From Ruegeria sp. R13_0 (GTDB taxonomy: Bacteria > Pseudomonadota > Alphaproteobacteria > Rhodobacterales > Rhodobacteraceae), in NCBI RefSeq assembly GCF_017743995.1, contig NZ_JAGHRB010000005.1:216359-280358 (forward strand): a DNA stretch of 64,000 nucleotides. The letters run 5' to 3'. The position numbers and the translations under genes are program-made. A model generated the notes under the pieces. The model saw only the letters and a list, made by a program, of their open reading frames with translations. It was not told the DNA's origin and did no database searches. The first letter of the stretch is position 1, and each line of letters starts with the position of its first letter. Below, in pieces: positions 39,080-47,890 of this stretch.

Positions 39080-40279
39080 ATGAAAAAGGAGAAAGTCATG
39101 GTAAATCAAGACCTCGGATATGTCGGCTATTTTGACCGGGAATCCTGTGATCTGGATGAATTCAAGGTGTTGACCTCGCAAGCCCTTTTGGTGGACGCGG
39201 TGCCTTTTGCCGCGTCCGTGGAAAACAATGTGCCCGTCTATGACATGCAGGCTCTGCGCCCGGTACTTGAGCAAACAGAAAAGCGGCAGGCTTTGCTGGC
39301 CGAATGGGCTTGGGTGCTAGCCAAATCCGCAGGCGTCATCGCTCTGAAACAGGCGTATCCGGATACAAGTGTGATTGACCGGGCCACAGATGTGTTCCGC
39401 CAGATCATCGAAGATGAACGTCAGGGCGGCGGGGGTGAGGGCGATCACTTTGCGGCCTCTGGGGCCAATGACCGCATCTGGAACGCGTTGCAGAAACAGT
39501 GCCTGCACGACCCCGAGGGCTTCGCTCTCTATTTCGGAAACACCTCGATTGCCGCCGCGTGTGAGGCTTGGCTTGGCCCGAACTATCAGGTCACGGCGCA
39601 AATCAACCAGGTGCGTCCCGGCGGGCAGGCACAGCAAGCGCATCGTGACTATCATCTTGGGTTTCAAACGGCAGACAGCGCAGCGCGCTATCCCGCGCAT
39701 GCGCATATTCTAACGGCGGCTCTGACGTTGCAAGGTGCTGTAGCGCATTGCGATATGCCGGTAGAGTCCGGCCCAACCAAGCTGCTTCCGTTCTCGCAGC
39801 TTTATGCGCCCGGGTATCTTGCCTTCCACGACACGGATCACCGCGCGCATTTCGAAGAGAACTACGTACAGCTGCCGTTGCAAAAGGGCGATGCCGTGTT
39901 CTTCAACCCTGCGCTGTTCCATGCTGCGGGCGAAAACCGCAGCGCGGACATTCATCGCATGGCAAACCTGCTTCAGGTGTCCTCGGCCTTCGGTCGGGCG
40001 ATGGAAGCCGTGGATCGCCGCGCGATGTCCAAGGCGGTGTTTCCGTCGCTCATCACCTTGAAACAGCGGGGCGATCTGACTGCTACGCAGCTAGAGGCCG
40101 CGATCGCCGCAACTGCCGAAGGCTATCCTTTCCCAACCAATCTCGACACGGACCCTCCGGTCGGGGGGAATGCGCCGGACAGTCAGGCGGATATCCTGCG
40201 ACGCGCTGTGGCCGAGGGGTGGTCTGAGGCGCAGCTTTCGAATGCGCTGTCGGCGCTGACCACACGGCAATCCGCCTGA
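39080..40279 (+). CDS. Phytanoyl-CoA dioxygenase (PhyH)-like Fe(II)/2-oxoglutarate enzyme
   Basis: 399 aa in a PhyH-like double-stranded beta-helix. The metal motif H-x-D is HRD in AHRDYHLGFQ. The distal His is probably in NPALFHAAGENRS, with a possible 2-oxoglutarate Arg nearby. It lies in the inositol operon between iolE and iolB. No standard inositol step needs such an enzyme, so it may hydroxylate or demethylate a related substrate. The ATG used is 39080; a later ATG (MVNQDLGY, 39098) also has an RBS. Confidence 0.8.
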   Translation: MKKEKVMVNQDLGYVGYFDRESCDLDEFKVLTSQALLVDAVPFAASVENNVPVYDMQALRPVLEQTEKRQALLAEWAWVLAKSAGVIALKQAYPDTSVIDRATDVFRQIIEDERQGGGGEGDHFAASGANDRIWNALQKQCLHDPEGFALYFGNTSIAAACEAWLGPNYQVTAQINQVRPGGQAQQAHRDYHLGFQTADSAARYPAHAHILTAALTLQGAVAHCDMPVESGPTKLLPFSQLYAPGYLAFHDTDHRAHFEENYVQLPLQKGDAVFFNPALFHAAGENRSADIHRMANLLQVSSAFGRAMEAVDRRAMSKAVFPSLITLKQRGDLTATQLEAAIAATAEGYPFPTNLDTDPPVGGNAPDSQADILRRAVAEGWSEAQLSNALSALTTRQSA

Positions 40280-40289
40280 AATAAGAACC

Positions 40290-40310
40290 GGGCGGTCTTA
40301 AGGGCCGCCC
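40290..40310 (+). other. Intercistronic stem-loop before iolB
   Basis: GGGCGG (40290-40295) pairs with CCGCCC (40305-40310). No T run follows, so RNA processing or stability is likelier than termination. Confidence 0.5.
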
Positions 40311-40326
40311 ACTACCGGAGACCAAC

Positions 40327-41133
40327 ATGGCAGATTTGCTCAAGAAACCATTCGGCACCCGTGGCAAGGTCCACGACATCACTCCGGCCAGCGCCGGGTG
40401 GCGTTATGTCGGGTTCGGCCTCTACCACCTGCGCGCGTGCGACAGGGCGGCCGAGGTCACTGGAGATCGTGAGGTCATTCTGGTCATGGTCGAAGGCAAG
40501 GCACAGATCACTGGCGCCGGGAAGGATTGGGGCGTTCTGGGCGACAGGATGAATGTGTTTGAGAAAACGCCGCCCCATTGCCTCTACCTGCCCAACGGCA
40601 CCGAATGGGAGGCCGTGGCCGAAACCGATTGTGTCATCGCTGTCTGCTCGGCCCCCGGCAAAGGCGGGCATCAGGCCCGGCGGATTGGGCCGGATGGCAT
40701 TACCCTGACCCAGCGTGGCAAGGGCGTGAACACACGCCATATCAACAATATCGCGATGGAGAATGAAGACTACGCCGATAGCCTGTTGGTGACCGAGGTC
40801 TTCACCCCAAATGGTCATTGGTCCTCCTACCCCAGTCACCGCCATGATGAGGATGACTTCCCGCGCATCACCTATCTTGAGGAAACGTACTACCACCGCC
40901 TCAACCCGGCGAACGGGTTTGGGATTCAGCGCGTCTACACCGATGACGGCCAGTTGGATGAGACGATGGCGGTCTCGGATGGCGATGTTGTGACCGTTCC
41001 GCGCGGACACCACCCTTGCGGAGCACCCTATGGGTTTGAGATGTACTATCTGAACGTCATGGCCGGACCCTTGCGGAAATGGCGCTTTGTTGCGGCCCCC
41101 GAGGTCGAATGGATCATGGAGCGTGACGGATGA
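40327..41133 (+). CDS. iolB: 5-deoxy-glucuronate isomerase (canonical copy)
   Basis: 268 aa bicupin. It converts 5-deoxy-glucuronate to 5-dehydro-2-deoxygluconate. Metal-site residues are in YPSHRHDEDD and the late VPRGHHPCGAPYGFEMYYL. It has the classic IolB start (FGTRGKVHDITPASAGW). A second, divergent IolB is encoded at 43675. Its stop overlaps the SDR start by 4 bases. Confidence 0.92.
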   Translation: MADLLKKPFGTRGKVHDITPASAGWRYVGFGLYHLRACDRAAEVTGDREVILVMVEGKAQITGAGKDWGVLGDRMNVFEKTPPHCLYLPNGTEWEAVAETDCVIAVCSAPGKGGHQARRIGPDGITLTQRGKGVNTRHINNIAMENEDYADSLLVTEVFTPNGHWSSYPSHRHDEDDFPRITYLEETYYHRLNPANGFGIQRVYTDDGQLDETMAVSDGDVVTVPRGHHPCGAPYGFEMYYLNVMAGPLRKWRFVAAPEVEWIMERDG

Positions 41134-41888
41134 CCCCAGAATTTGCCACCTACCCCAGTCTGAACGGCAAGATCGTTTTCATCACCGGCGGGGCTGGTGG
41201 GATCGGAGCCGAAACAGTTCGGGCCTTTGCTGCGCAGGGGGCCAAGGTGGGGTTTCTGGACCTCAACGCGGATGCGGGCCATGAGTTGCTGGCGGAGTTG
41301 GAAGGCGAGCATGCCTTCGCCCAATGCGATCTGCGCGATATCGATGCGTTGCGCGATGCGCTGGAGCAACTGACCGAGGAACTGGGCGCAGCGCATGTTC
41401 TGGTCAACAACGCGGCACAAGATGACCGACATGACTGGCGCGAGGTTACCGCGGACTATTGGGATGAACGCATGGCGACCAATATCCGCCATATGTTCTT
41501 TGCCATTCAGGCGGTTGCCCCCGCAATGATCGAACGGGGCGCAGGCTCCATAGTCAATCTGGGGTCGAATTCCTGGTGGGAAGCCGGCGCAGGTTTCCCT
41601 GCCTATGCCACCGCCAAATCCGCGGTTCATGGCCTCACCCGAACCATGGCGCGCGAGCTGGGGGATCACCGGATCCGCGTGAACACCGTTGTCCCCGGCT
41701 GGATCATGACCCAACGCCAGAAGGACCTGTGGGTCACGCCCGAGGCGCTGGCAAAACAGGTTGACCGCCAATGTCTGCCGGACCCGATCGACCCGGTCTA
41801 CGTGGCGCGGATGGTGGTATTTCTGGCCTCGGACGACGCCGCCATGTGCAGCGCCGGGAACTTCATGGTCGAGGGCGGCTCGATCTAG
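41130..41888 (+). CDS. SDR-family oxidoreductase
   Basis: 252 aa classical short-chain dehydrogenase. The nucleotide motif is TGGAGGIGAET, NNA follows in VNNAAQ, Ser is in LGSNSWWEAG, and the catalytic YxxxK is YATAK. It is the last gene of the forward inositol operon. Its substrate may be an inositol isomer or a ring-cleavage product. It is inferred to be operon-linked by the 4-base overlap with iolB. Confidence 0.88.
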   Translation: MTPEFATYPSLNGKIVFITGGAGGIGAETVRAFAAQGAKVGFLDLNADAGHELLAELEGEHAFAQCDLRDIDALRDALEQLTEELGAAHVLVNNAAQDDRHDWREVTADYWDERMATNIRHMFFAIQAVAPAMIERGAGSIVNLGSNSWWEAGAGFPAYATAKSAVHGLTRTMARELGDHRIRVNTVVPGWIMTQRQKDLWVTPEALAKQVDRQCLPDPIDPVYVARMVVFLASDDAAMCSAGNFMVEGGSI

Positions 41889-41925
41889 ACTGAGATTGAT
41901 CGTTCGGCACGGACCAAGCAAGTGT

Positions 41926-41942
41926 TTTCCAGTCGCTGGAAA
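41926..41942 (+). terminator. Stem-loop after the SDR gene
   Basis: TTTCCAG (41926-41932) pairs with CTGGAAA (41936-41942). The T run is poor, so it is a candidate transcript end only. The 260-base gap to the GNAT gene holds no other feature I can support. Confidence 0.4.
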
Positions 41943-42148
41943 TATCAATGAAGCACCGGCTTGACCTTTTTTTGGCCGATAGTTCGGCACCTGAACGCAG
42001 CTTTGCAGAAGGCTGTCATTCAAAACGAATCCATCAGGTGACGAGAGGCGGATAAAACTGCCAATCAAGAACTCCGTGTGAACGGCCGCTTCTTGTTTCC
42101 AGCGCAGCTAGGACCATTGCGGCAACCATCAGGGCAAGCACGCTTTAG

Positions 42149-42613
42149 TCAGTCACTGGCCACGTGCTTTCGCATCGAGACTGTGTTACCACTTCGACTA
42201 ACCTCAGCCCACCCCAAGTGCTGGTAAAGTCGAACATTCTCGGGCATGTCGACGTGGGTATTCAGACGCATTTCACTGAATCTTTGCCGTTTTGCTTCGC
42301 GCTCTGAAAGTTCGATCAGTTTACGTCCCAGACCCTCACCGACATGGTCGGGATGAACCGCAAGGTTCGCAAGTTTCATGAAACCATCACCGGCGACAAG
42401 AACGAGACCAGCTATGATCTCGTTGCTTTGCACGACGACCCAAAACTGATTGTCGGCAATGTCTTGCGCGCATCCGTCGGAAACAGCGGGGAGATCGGAG
42501 ATGCGCTCGGCGTATTTTCCATATGCCGCGTCGATACAGGTCGCCAAGGCATTGGCGTCCGCCGCCTGCGCGGGGCGTATGATCGGATTTTGAGTCGCCA
42601 AAATTGTTGCCAT
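42149..42613 (-). CDS. GNAT-family N-acetyltransferase
   Basis: About 154 aa. The acetyl-CoA loop is HPDHVGEGLGRKLIE, preceded by the strand MKLANLAV and followed by LYQHLGWAEV. The substrate is unknown. It lies at the meeting point of the two inositol operons but has its own upstream gap of 225 bases, so it is probably not part of the pathway. Confidence 0.83.
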   Translation of the reverse strand: MATILATQNPIIRPAQAADANALATCIDAAYGKYAERISDLPAVSDGCAQDIADNQFWVVVQSNEIIAGLVLVAGDGFMKLANLAVHPDHVGEGLGRKLIELSEREAKRQRFSEMRLNTHVDMPENVRLYQHLGWAEVSRSGNTVSMRKHVASD

Positions 42614-42838
42614 CGGTCGGGTTTGCACGAAGTGCTTACGTTCTTAGCGCAGAACCAAGAACCATTGAAGCAGACATTGGTGCGCAGCGCAGCATCGATC
42701 TCTCTGGGCTCTTTTTTCCTCTTTCGCCGCTCGCTGACCGAAGGACCACTTTTCCCCCAGATACACAAACGTTGCCTGAGAAAGACAATCTATCTAGTCG
42801 CAGGGTTAAACTACATAGCCATTTACATCCCGATCTCG

Positions 42839-43678
42839 CTATCTTTGAGGCGGTGCCCCAAAGGCGCTGATGACGGTGCGGGCGGCGGCTTCGACCGGGT
42901 CGTGGGTCTCTTTCAGGATGGTCACGCGGTCGAACCGGTCTGGATCGCTATTCACGGCGTCGCGTAGGGCGTTGCCAAAGGCCATGCGCAGCTCGGTCCC
43001 GATGTTGAACTTGCAGATCGAGGTGCCTTTGGCCAAGCGCGTGCGCTGCTCGACCGGCACGCCTGAGCCTCCGTGGATCACCAGCGGAACTTCGGTCAGC
43101 GCGTCGATCCGAGCGATCCGATCTTCGTCAAGACCGCCTTCTTTGTTCTGCTGCAGGTGGACATTCCCGACCGAGATCGCCATCGCATCCACGCCTGTTT
43201 CACGAGCAAATTTCGCGGCCTCCTCGGGGTCAGTTCCGTTTGAGCCTTCTCCGCCGGAATAGCCGACGAACCCGATCTCTCCTTCACAGGAAATCCCAGC
43301 CGCATGGGCCATTTCGGCAATGGCGGCGGTCTCGTCGATATTCTGCTGCAACGGTTTGCGCGACCCGTCGAACATCAATGACGTAAAACCGCTGTCCAAC
43401 GCGATCTTACAATCTTCATATGTGTAACCATGGTCCAGATGCGCGACCACGGGGACCGAGGCCTCCTCGGCCAGATGGCGGAACATTTTACCAAGGATCG
43501 GCAGGGGCGTGTGTTCGCGACAGCTGGGACCGGCTTGCAGGATGACCGGTGCGTTTTCGGCCTCGGCAGCGGCCACATAGGCGCGCATGTCCTCCCAGCC
43601 GAGTGTTACCAGTCCACCGACGGCATAGCCCTGTTCATAGGCGGGTTGCAGGATGTCTTTCAGGGTGACCAGGGTCAT
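42839..43678 (-). CDS. iolJ: Class II aldolase, 6-phospho-5-dehydro-2-deoxygluconate type
   Basis: 279 aa class II fructose-bisphosphate-aldolase fold. The zinc ligands are in VAHLDHGYTYE, CEGEIGFVG and VIHGGSGVP. In this operon it should cleave phosphorylated 5-dehydro-2-deoxygluconate to dihydroxyacetone phosphate and malonate semialdehyde, the IolJ step. Its start overlaps the stop of the second iolB by 4 bases. Confidence 0.88.
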   Translation of the reverse strand: MTLVTLKDILQPAYEQGYAVGGLVTLGWEDMRAYVAAAEAENAPVILQAGPSCREHTPLPILGKMFRHLAEEASVPVVAHLDHGYTYEDCKIALDSGFTSLMFDGSRKPLQQNIDETAAIAEMAHAAGISCEGEIGFVGYSGGEGSNGTDPEEAAKFARETGVDAMAISVGNVHLQQNKEGGLDEDRIARIDALTEVPLVIHGGSGVPVEQRTRLAKGTSICKFNIGTELRMAFGNALRDAVNSDPDRFDRVTILKETHDPVEAAARTVISAFGAPPQR

Positions 43679-44511
43679 TTGAACTTCGCGATCATGTCTT
43701 TGATGCCCGGAATCGTCTCGACCTGATAGGCATGGGTGGGTTGGAAATACTGCACCAGCGAGCGCTGCGTCAGCCCGCCGAGGATGGTGAAATAATACAT
43801 CTCATATCCCGGCAACACGCAGCAGGGATGATAACCCTTGTCGATACAAACGGTCGAGCCATCGACGATGTGATAGGCATCCCCCGGTTCGTTGTCTTCG
43901 CGCTGCAACATCTGCAGGCCCGAGCCCCAATTGGGTTTGAAGCGGAAGTTATAGGTCTCGTCGTGGCGGGTCTCATCCGGCAGGCGGTTGGTGTCGTGTT
44001 TGTGGCTGGGAAAGCCCGACCAGCCGCCTTGGCCGACGGTGAACAACTCACTCACCAACAGGCGGCCGACCTTGTCCTGTTGTTTTTGCCCCAGGATATG
44101 TTTGATCTTGCGATGCGTTTTGGTGTCGTCGCTGCCGTATTGCACAAGGTCATGCTCGCGGACATCGAAGGGGTCCAGAACCTTGTCATACTTGGCCCCG
44201 GCGATGAAAACCTCGGCCGCGTCCGACACGCAGACCAGCTGCGTTTTGGCGCCAACCGGGACATAGACGCCCTCTGGCTCACCATCCCATACGTCCTCGT
44301 CCCGGTTGCCCAGTTTGGCGAATTGCACGCCTTCGACGTCTACATCCACCGAGCCGGTGGCGGGGGCGATGCAGGTCTCATAGCCCGGCACTTGGTATTC
44401 GAACGCCTCGCCGCGCTTGAGTTTGACGATGTTGAAATAGTTCAGCGGGACCAGCGGGTCGTCGACGTCGACGATGGCTTTGTTCTGGTTGTCATGGGGC
44501 GCGATGTGCAT
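43675..44511 (-). CDS. Divergent IolB-like 5-deoxy-glucuronate isomerase
   Basis: 278 aa bicupin with the IolB plan: GFPSHKHDTNR for the metal site and DKGYHPCCVLPGYEMYYF near the end. It is clearly different from the iolB at 40327, starting MHIAPHDNQNKAIVDVDDPL. It stands between the kinase and aldolase genes in the reverse operon. GAGG lies before its ATG. It may handle a different uronate or be a redundant copy. Confidence 0.85.
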   Translation of the reverse strand: MHIAPHDNQNKAIVDVDDPLVPLNYFNIVKLKRGEAFEYQVPGYETCIAPATGSVDVDVEGVQFAKLGNRDEDVWDGEPEGVYVPVGAKTQLVCVSDAAEVFIAGAKYDKVLDPFDVREHDLVQYGSDDTKTHRKIKHILGQKQQDKVGRLLVSELFTVGQGGWSGFPSHKHDTNRLPDETRHDETYNFRFKPNWGSGLQMLQREDNEPGDAYHIVDGSTVCIDKGYHPCCVLPGYEMYYFTILGGLTQRSLVQYFQPTHAYQVETIPGIKDMIAKFK

Positions 44512-44520
44512 GGGGGCCTC

Positions 44521-45501
44521 CTATGTGGTCGGGCCGGGGTGGTCGGCCAGAAACGCATCCAGCTCGGGCGTTGTGGGCATGGCGGGCGCGCATCCGGGTT
44601 TCGATACCACGATGGAGGCACAGGCCGAGCCGCGCATGACGGCCTCTTGCAGCGAATAGCCTGTGGCGATCGAGGCCAGCAGGCCTGCCATGAAACTGTC
44701 ACCCGCGCCGACCGGCTTGATGGCGCTGACCGGGTAGATGCCGGTGGTGATCTCTTGCCCGTCTGTCAGGGTCACCGCGCCTTTTTCACCCATTTTGTAG
44801 ATCACGATGCGTCCGGGTTTTCTGGCCAGCTCGCGCGCCTTTTCAAACCCTTTTTCGATGCTGCCCGCCATGAAGCCGAACTCTTCATCATTGCCGATAA
44901 TCAGGTCGCTGGCCTCTCCGGCGCGGGACAGCACGTCGGCGGCGACCTCGGGTGAGGGCCAACTATAGGGGCGGTAGTCGATATCGAAAATTACCGGCAG
45001 ACCGGCTTTCTTTGCGTTCTCGAAAGCCCGGAACGTGGCGCTGCGCGAGGGTTCGGATGCAAAAACCGTGCCCGCCGACAGGACGGCGGTGAAGTCCTCG
45101 TATCGGACCTGATCCACATCCTGTTCGGTGACCTGAAAATCGACGGCCCCATTGCGGTAGATGACGTTCTGGAAATCCTCGGTCCGGCTTTCATACAGCG
45201 CCAGCGAGGTGCGATATTCGCCGCCCAGAACGCGGATATACTGCGCGTCGACCCCATATTGCGCCAGACGGTTCAGGCAAAAGCGTCCAATGGCGTCGTC
45301 CGAGACGGACGTGACCAGAGACGCCTGACTGCCCAGTTTCACAAGCCCGGCGCAGATATTGGCCGAAGATCCGCCCAGATCCGCATGGAAGGTTCCGGCA
45401 TCTTCGCTTTTGACACCGATGGGGTCGGCAAACAGGTCCATGCCAACGCGCCCGAACACGGCAAAACGGTTTCCTTTGATGCCCTGGGTCAAAGCGCTCA
45501 C
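44521..45501 (-). CDS. iolC: 5-dehydro-2-deoxygluconokinase (PfkB family)
   Basis: 326 aa ribokinase-like sugar kinase. The start FAVFGRVGMDLFADPIG and the anion-hole motif PVGAGDSFMAGLLA (catalytic Asp) are clear. It phosphorylates 5-dehydro-2-deoxygluconate before the aldolase step. I chose the GTG at 45501 because GGAGG lies 8 bases upstream; a TTG two codons earlier is too close. It leads the reverse operon, behind the shared operator. Confidence 0.9.
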   Translation of the reverse strand: MSALTQGIKGNRFAVFGRVGMDLFADPIGVKSEDAGTFHADLGGSSANICAGLVKLGSQASLVTSVSDDAIGRFCLNRLAQYGVDAQYIRVLGGEYRTSLALYESRTEDFQNVIYRNGAVDFQVTEQDVDQVRYEDFTAVLSAGTVFASEPSRSATFRAFENAKKAGLPVIFDIDYRPYSWPSPEVAADVLSRAGEASDLIIGNDEEFGFMAGSIEKGFEKARELARKPGRIVIYKMGEKGAVTLTDGQEITTGIYPVSAIKPVGAGDSFMAGLLASIATGYSLQEAVMRGSACASIVVSKPGCAPAMPTTPELDAFLADHPGPTT

Positions 45502-45549
45502 GTTCAATTCCTCCGGCGGGTTGGGGTCGGCAAAGTTTGGACCTTGCGT

Positions 45550-45561
45550 TGAATCGATTCA
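45550..45561. promoter_or_regulatory. Second palindrome between iolC and the dehydrogenase gene
   Basis: TGAATC-GATTCA is a perfect 12-bp palindrome 27 bases (centre to centre) from the LacI-type operator. It could be part of the promoter control of both operons or bind another regulator. Confidence 0.35.
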
Positions 45562-45574
45562 CACGATACTGATT

Positions 45575-45590
45575 TTGCAACCGGTTGCAA
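45575..45590. promoter_or_regulatory. LacI-type operator between the divergent inositol operons
   Basis: TTGCAACC-GGTTGCAA, identical to the sites at 32140 and 48971. It lies between iolC and the dehydrogenase at 45615 and so can control both. Confidence 0.8.
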
Positions 45591-45614
45591 ATAATATGTT
45601 CGGAGCCGCGACAG

Positions 45615-46718
45615 ATGCCTGAAATCGGAATTGGAATCGTTGGTGGCGGCTATATGGGCAAGGCGCATTCTGTTGCCATGTCCGCCGTGGGCGCTGTGTT
45701 CAACACTGCTTTGCGTCCGCGACTTGAGATGATTTGCGCCTCGTCCCCTGAAAGTGCCGAACGATACCGCGCGGCCTATGGGTTCCGGCGCGCGACCGAC
45801 GATTGGCGCGCTTTGGTCGAGGATCCAAAGGTAGAAGCGATCGTCATCGCATCGCCTCAGGAAACGCACCGCCAAATCGCCGAAGCGGCCTTTGCCTTGG
45901 GCAAGCCGGTTCTGTGCGAAAAACCCTTGGGTGCGTCATTGGAGGACAGTCAGGCGATGACACGTGCGGCCGAGGATGCCGGCGTCGTCAACATGGTGGG
46001 TTTCAACTATATCCGCACCCCTGCAAGCCAATACGCGCGCCAGCTGATTACTGATGGTGAGATCGGCGACATCACCTGGTTTCGCGGTGAGCATACCGAG
46101 GATTTCTATGCCGACCCCGACGCCCCCGCCACGTGGCGCACGACCGGCATGGCCAACGGCACGATCGGAGATCTGGCCCCGCATATGGTGAACGGCGCGC
46201 TGGCGCTGATCGGCCCGATTGCGCAGGTCATGGCAGATGTCGAAACTGTTCACCGCACGCGCCCGGGCGGAGAGGTCACGAATGACGATCACGCCCAGAT
46301 GATGTGCCGCTTTGAAAACGGTGTGATGGGCAACCTCTATTTCAGCCGCGTCGCGACGGGCCGCAAGATGGGTTATGCCTATGAAATCTCGGGTACCAAG
46401 GGCGCTATCCGGTTCGATCAGGAAGATCAGAACGCCCTCTGGCTCTATCGCCGCGAAGGGCCGGAAGGGCAGCGCGGCTTCACCAAGATCCTGACCGGCC
46501 CCGCCCATCCGGATTACGAGCCCTTCTGTCAGGGACCCGGCCATGGCACCGGCTATCAGGACCAGATCATCATCGAGGCCAAGGATTTCCTGCAGGCCAT
46601 TCACACTGGCAATCCGATCTGGCCGACCTTCCGCGACGGGCATGAGGTCAACCGGGTGCTGGCGGCTGCACTGGCCTCATCGGATCAGCGGCAGTGGAAA
46701 GATATCAGCGATTTCTGA
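45615..46718 (+). CDS. Gfo/Idh/MocA-family dehydrogenase
   Basis: 367 aa. The Rossmann motif is GIVGGGYMGKAHS, and the catalytic Lys is in LCEKPLG. A TATA-like frame start 10 codons upstream has less support than ATG 45615. It is divergent from iolC across a LacI-type operator. It is probably an inositol-isomer dehydrogenase (for example scyllo- or chiro-inositol), but the substrate is not visible from sequence. Confidence 0.88.
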   Translation: MPEIGIGIVGGGYMGKAHSVAMSAVGAVFNTALRPRLEMICASSPESAERYRAAYGFRRATDDWRALVEDPKVEAIVIASPQETHRQIAEAAFALGKPVLCEKPLGASLEDSQAMTRAAEDAGVVNMVGFNYIRTPASQYARQLITDGEIGDITWFRGEHTEDFYADPDAPATWRTTGMANGTIGDLAPHMVNGALALIGPIAQVMADVETVHRTRPGGEVTNDDHAQMMCRFENGVMGNLYFSRVATGRKMGYAYEISGTKGAIRFDQEDQNALWLYRREGPEGQRGFTKILTGPAHPDYEPFCQGPGHGTGYQDQIIIEAKDFLQAIHTGNPIWPTFRDGHEVNRVLAAALASSDQRQWKDISDF

Positions 46719-46756
46719 TCGCTCAAGCTCGGTAAAATTGAAGAGAGACAAAGACC

Positions 46757-47890
46757 ATGGCAAAGCTGAAATGGGGCATGATTGGTGGCGGCGAAGGCAG
46801 CCAGATCGGACCTGCCCATCGGTTGGGCGCGCAGGCGGACGGGATGTTCGAGTTCGCGGCGGGCGCTCTGGATCACCGGCCCGAGGTAGGCCGTGAATAT
46901 GCTCAGCGATTGGGTATCAACGCCAACCGTGCCTATGGCAGCTGGCAGGACATGTTGGCAGGGGAAAAAGACCGTCCCGACCGGATTGATCTAGTCACGA
47001 TTGCCACGCCGAACTCCACCCATTTCGAGATCGCCAAAGCGTTTCTTGAGGCTGGTTTCAACGTCCTTTGCGAAAAGCCCATGACCATGACGGTCGAAGA
47101 AGGCGAAGAGATCGTGCGCGTGGCAGAGGCCTCGGGCAAGATCTGCGCAGTGAACTACTGCTACTCGGCCTATCCGATGATCCGGCAGGCCCGCGCGATG
47201 GTGCGGGCAGGGGATATCGGCAAGGTGCGGCTGGTGGTGACCAATTTCAGCCATGGCCATCACGGCGATGCGACGGATGCTGATAACCCTCGGGTCCGCT
47301 GGCGCTATGATCCGGCGATGGCGGGTGTCTCGGGCCAGTTTGCGGATTGCGGTATCCATGCGCTGCATATGGCCAGTTTCGTCTGCGATGATCAGGTGAA
47401 ATCCCTATCCGCGGATATGGCCTCGACCATTTCCAGCCGCGAGCTGGAGGATGACGCGATGATCAATTTCCGTACCGAAGGCGGCACGATTGGGCGTCTG
47501 TGGACGTCGTCCGTGGCGATCGGGCGGCAACACGGGTTCGATATTCAAGTGTTTGGTGAAACTGGCGGTTTGCGCTGGGCGTCCGAGCAGCCCAACCAAT
47601 TGATCTACACCCCAGTCGGTGGGCGCACCCAGATCATCGAAAAGGGCGAACGTGGTCTGCATGACGAAGTGCAACGACTGTCGCGCGTGGCCATCGCCCA
47701 CCCCGAGGGCTTCCCGCTGGCCGTAGCAAATATCTATTGCGATCTGGCCGATGCGATCCGGGGTGAGGCCCGCGACGGTCTGCCCGGCGCTTCAGATGGT
47801 GTGCGTTCGATCGCCGCCGTTCATGCTGCTGTCGCGTCGGGCAAAGAGGACGGTGCGTGGAAAGACGCGCGTCCGCCAATGTTCCGGTAG
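46757..47890 (+). CDS. Gfo/Idh/MocA-family dehydrogenase
   Basis: 377 aa. The Rossmann motif is GMIGGGEGSQIGPAHR, an unusual long form, and the EKP Lys is in LCEKPMTM. It follows the previous dehydrogenase by 38 bases and ends directly against the convergent LacI regulator gene. It is the third family member in the locus, and its substrate is unknown. Confidence 0.88.
   Translation: MAKLKWGMIGGGEGSQIGPAHRLGAQADGMFEFAAGALDHRPEVGREYAQRLGINANRAYGSWQDMLAGEKDRPDRIDLVTIATPNSTHFEIAKAFLEAGFNVLCEKPMTMTVEEGEEIVRVAEASGKICAVNYCYSAYPMIRQARAMVRAGDIGKVRLVVTNFSHGHHGDATDADNPRVRWRYDPAMAGVSGQFADCGIHALHMASFVCDDQVKSLSADMASTISSRELEDDAMINFRTEGGTIGRLWTSSVAIGRQHGFDIQVFGETGGLRWASEQPNQLIYTPVGGRTQIIEKGERGLHDEVQRLSRVAIAHPEGFPLAVANIYCDLADAIRGEARDGLPGASDGVRSIAAVHAAVASGKEDGAWKDARPPMFR

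Noticed and set aside
42614..42838. Possible decayed mobile element between the GNAT gene and the aldolase gene
   Set aside because: The stretch looks non-coding and slightly unusual in composition, but I could not identify terminal repeats or a transposase fragment.
43732..44955. Forward open frame opposite the second iolB and iolC
   Set aside because: It is antisense to two well-supported genes and has no domain signal.
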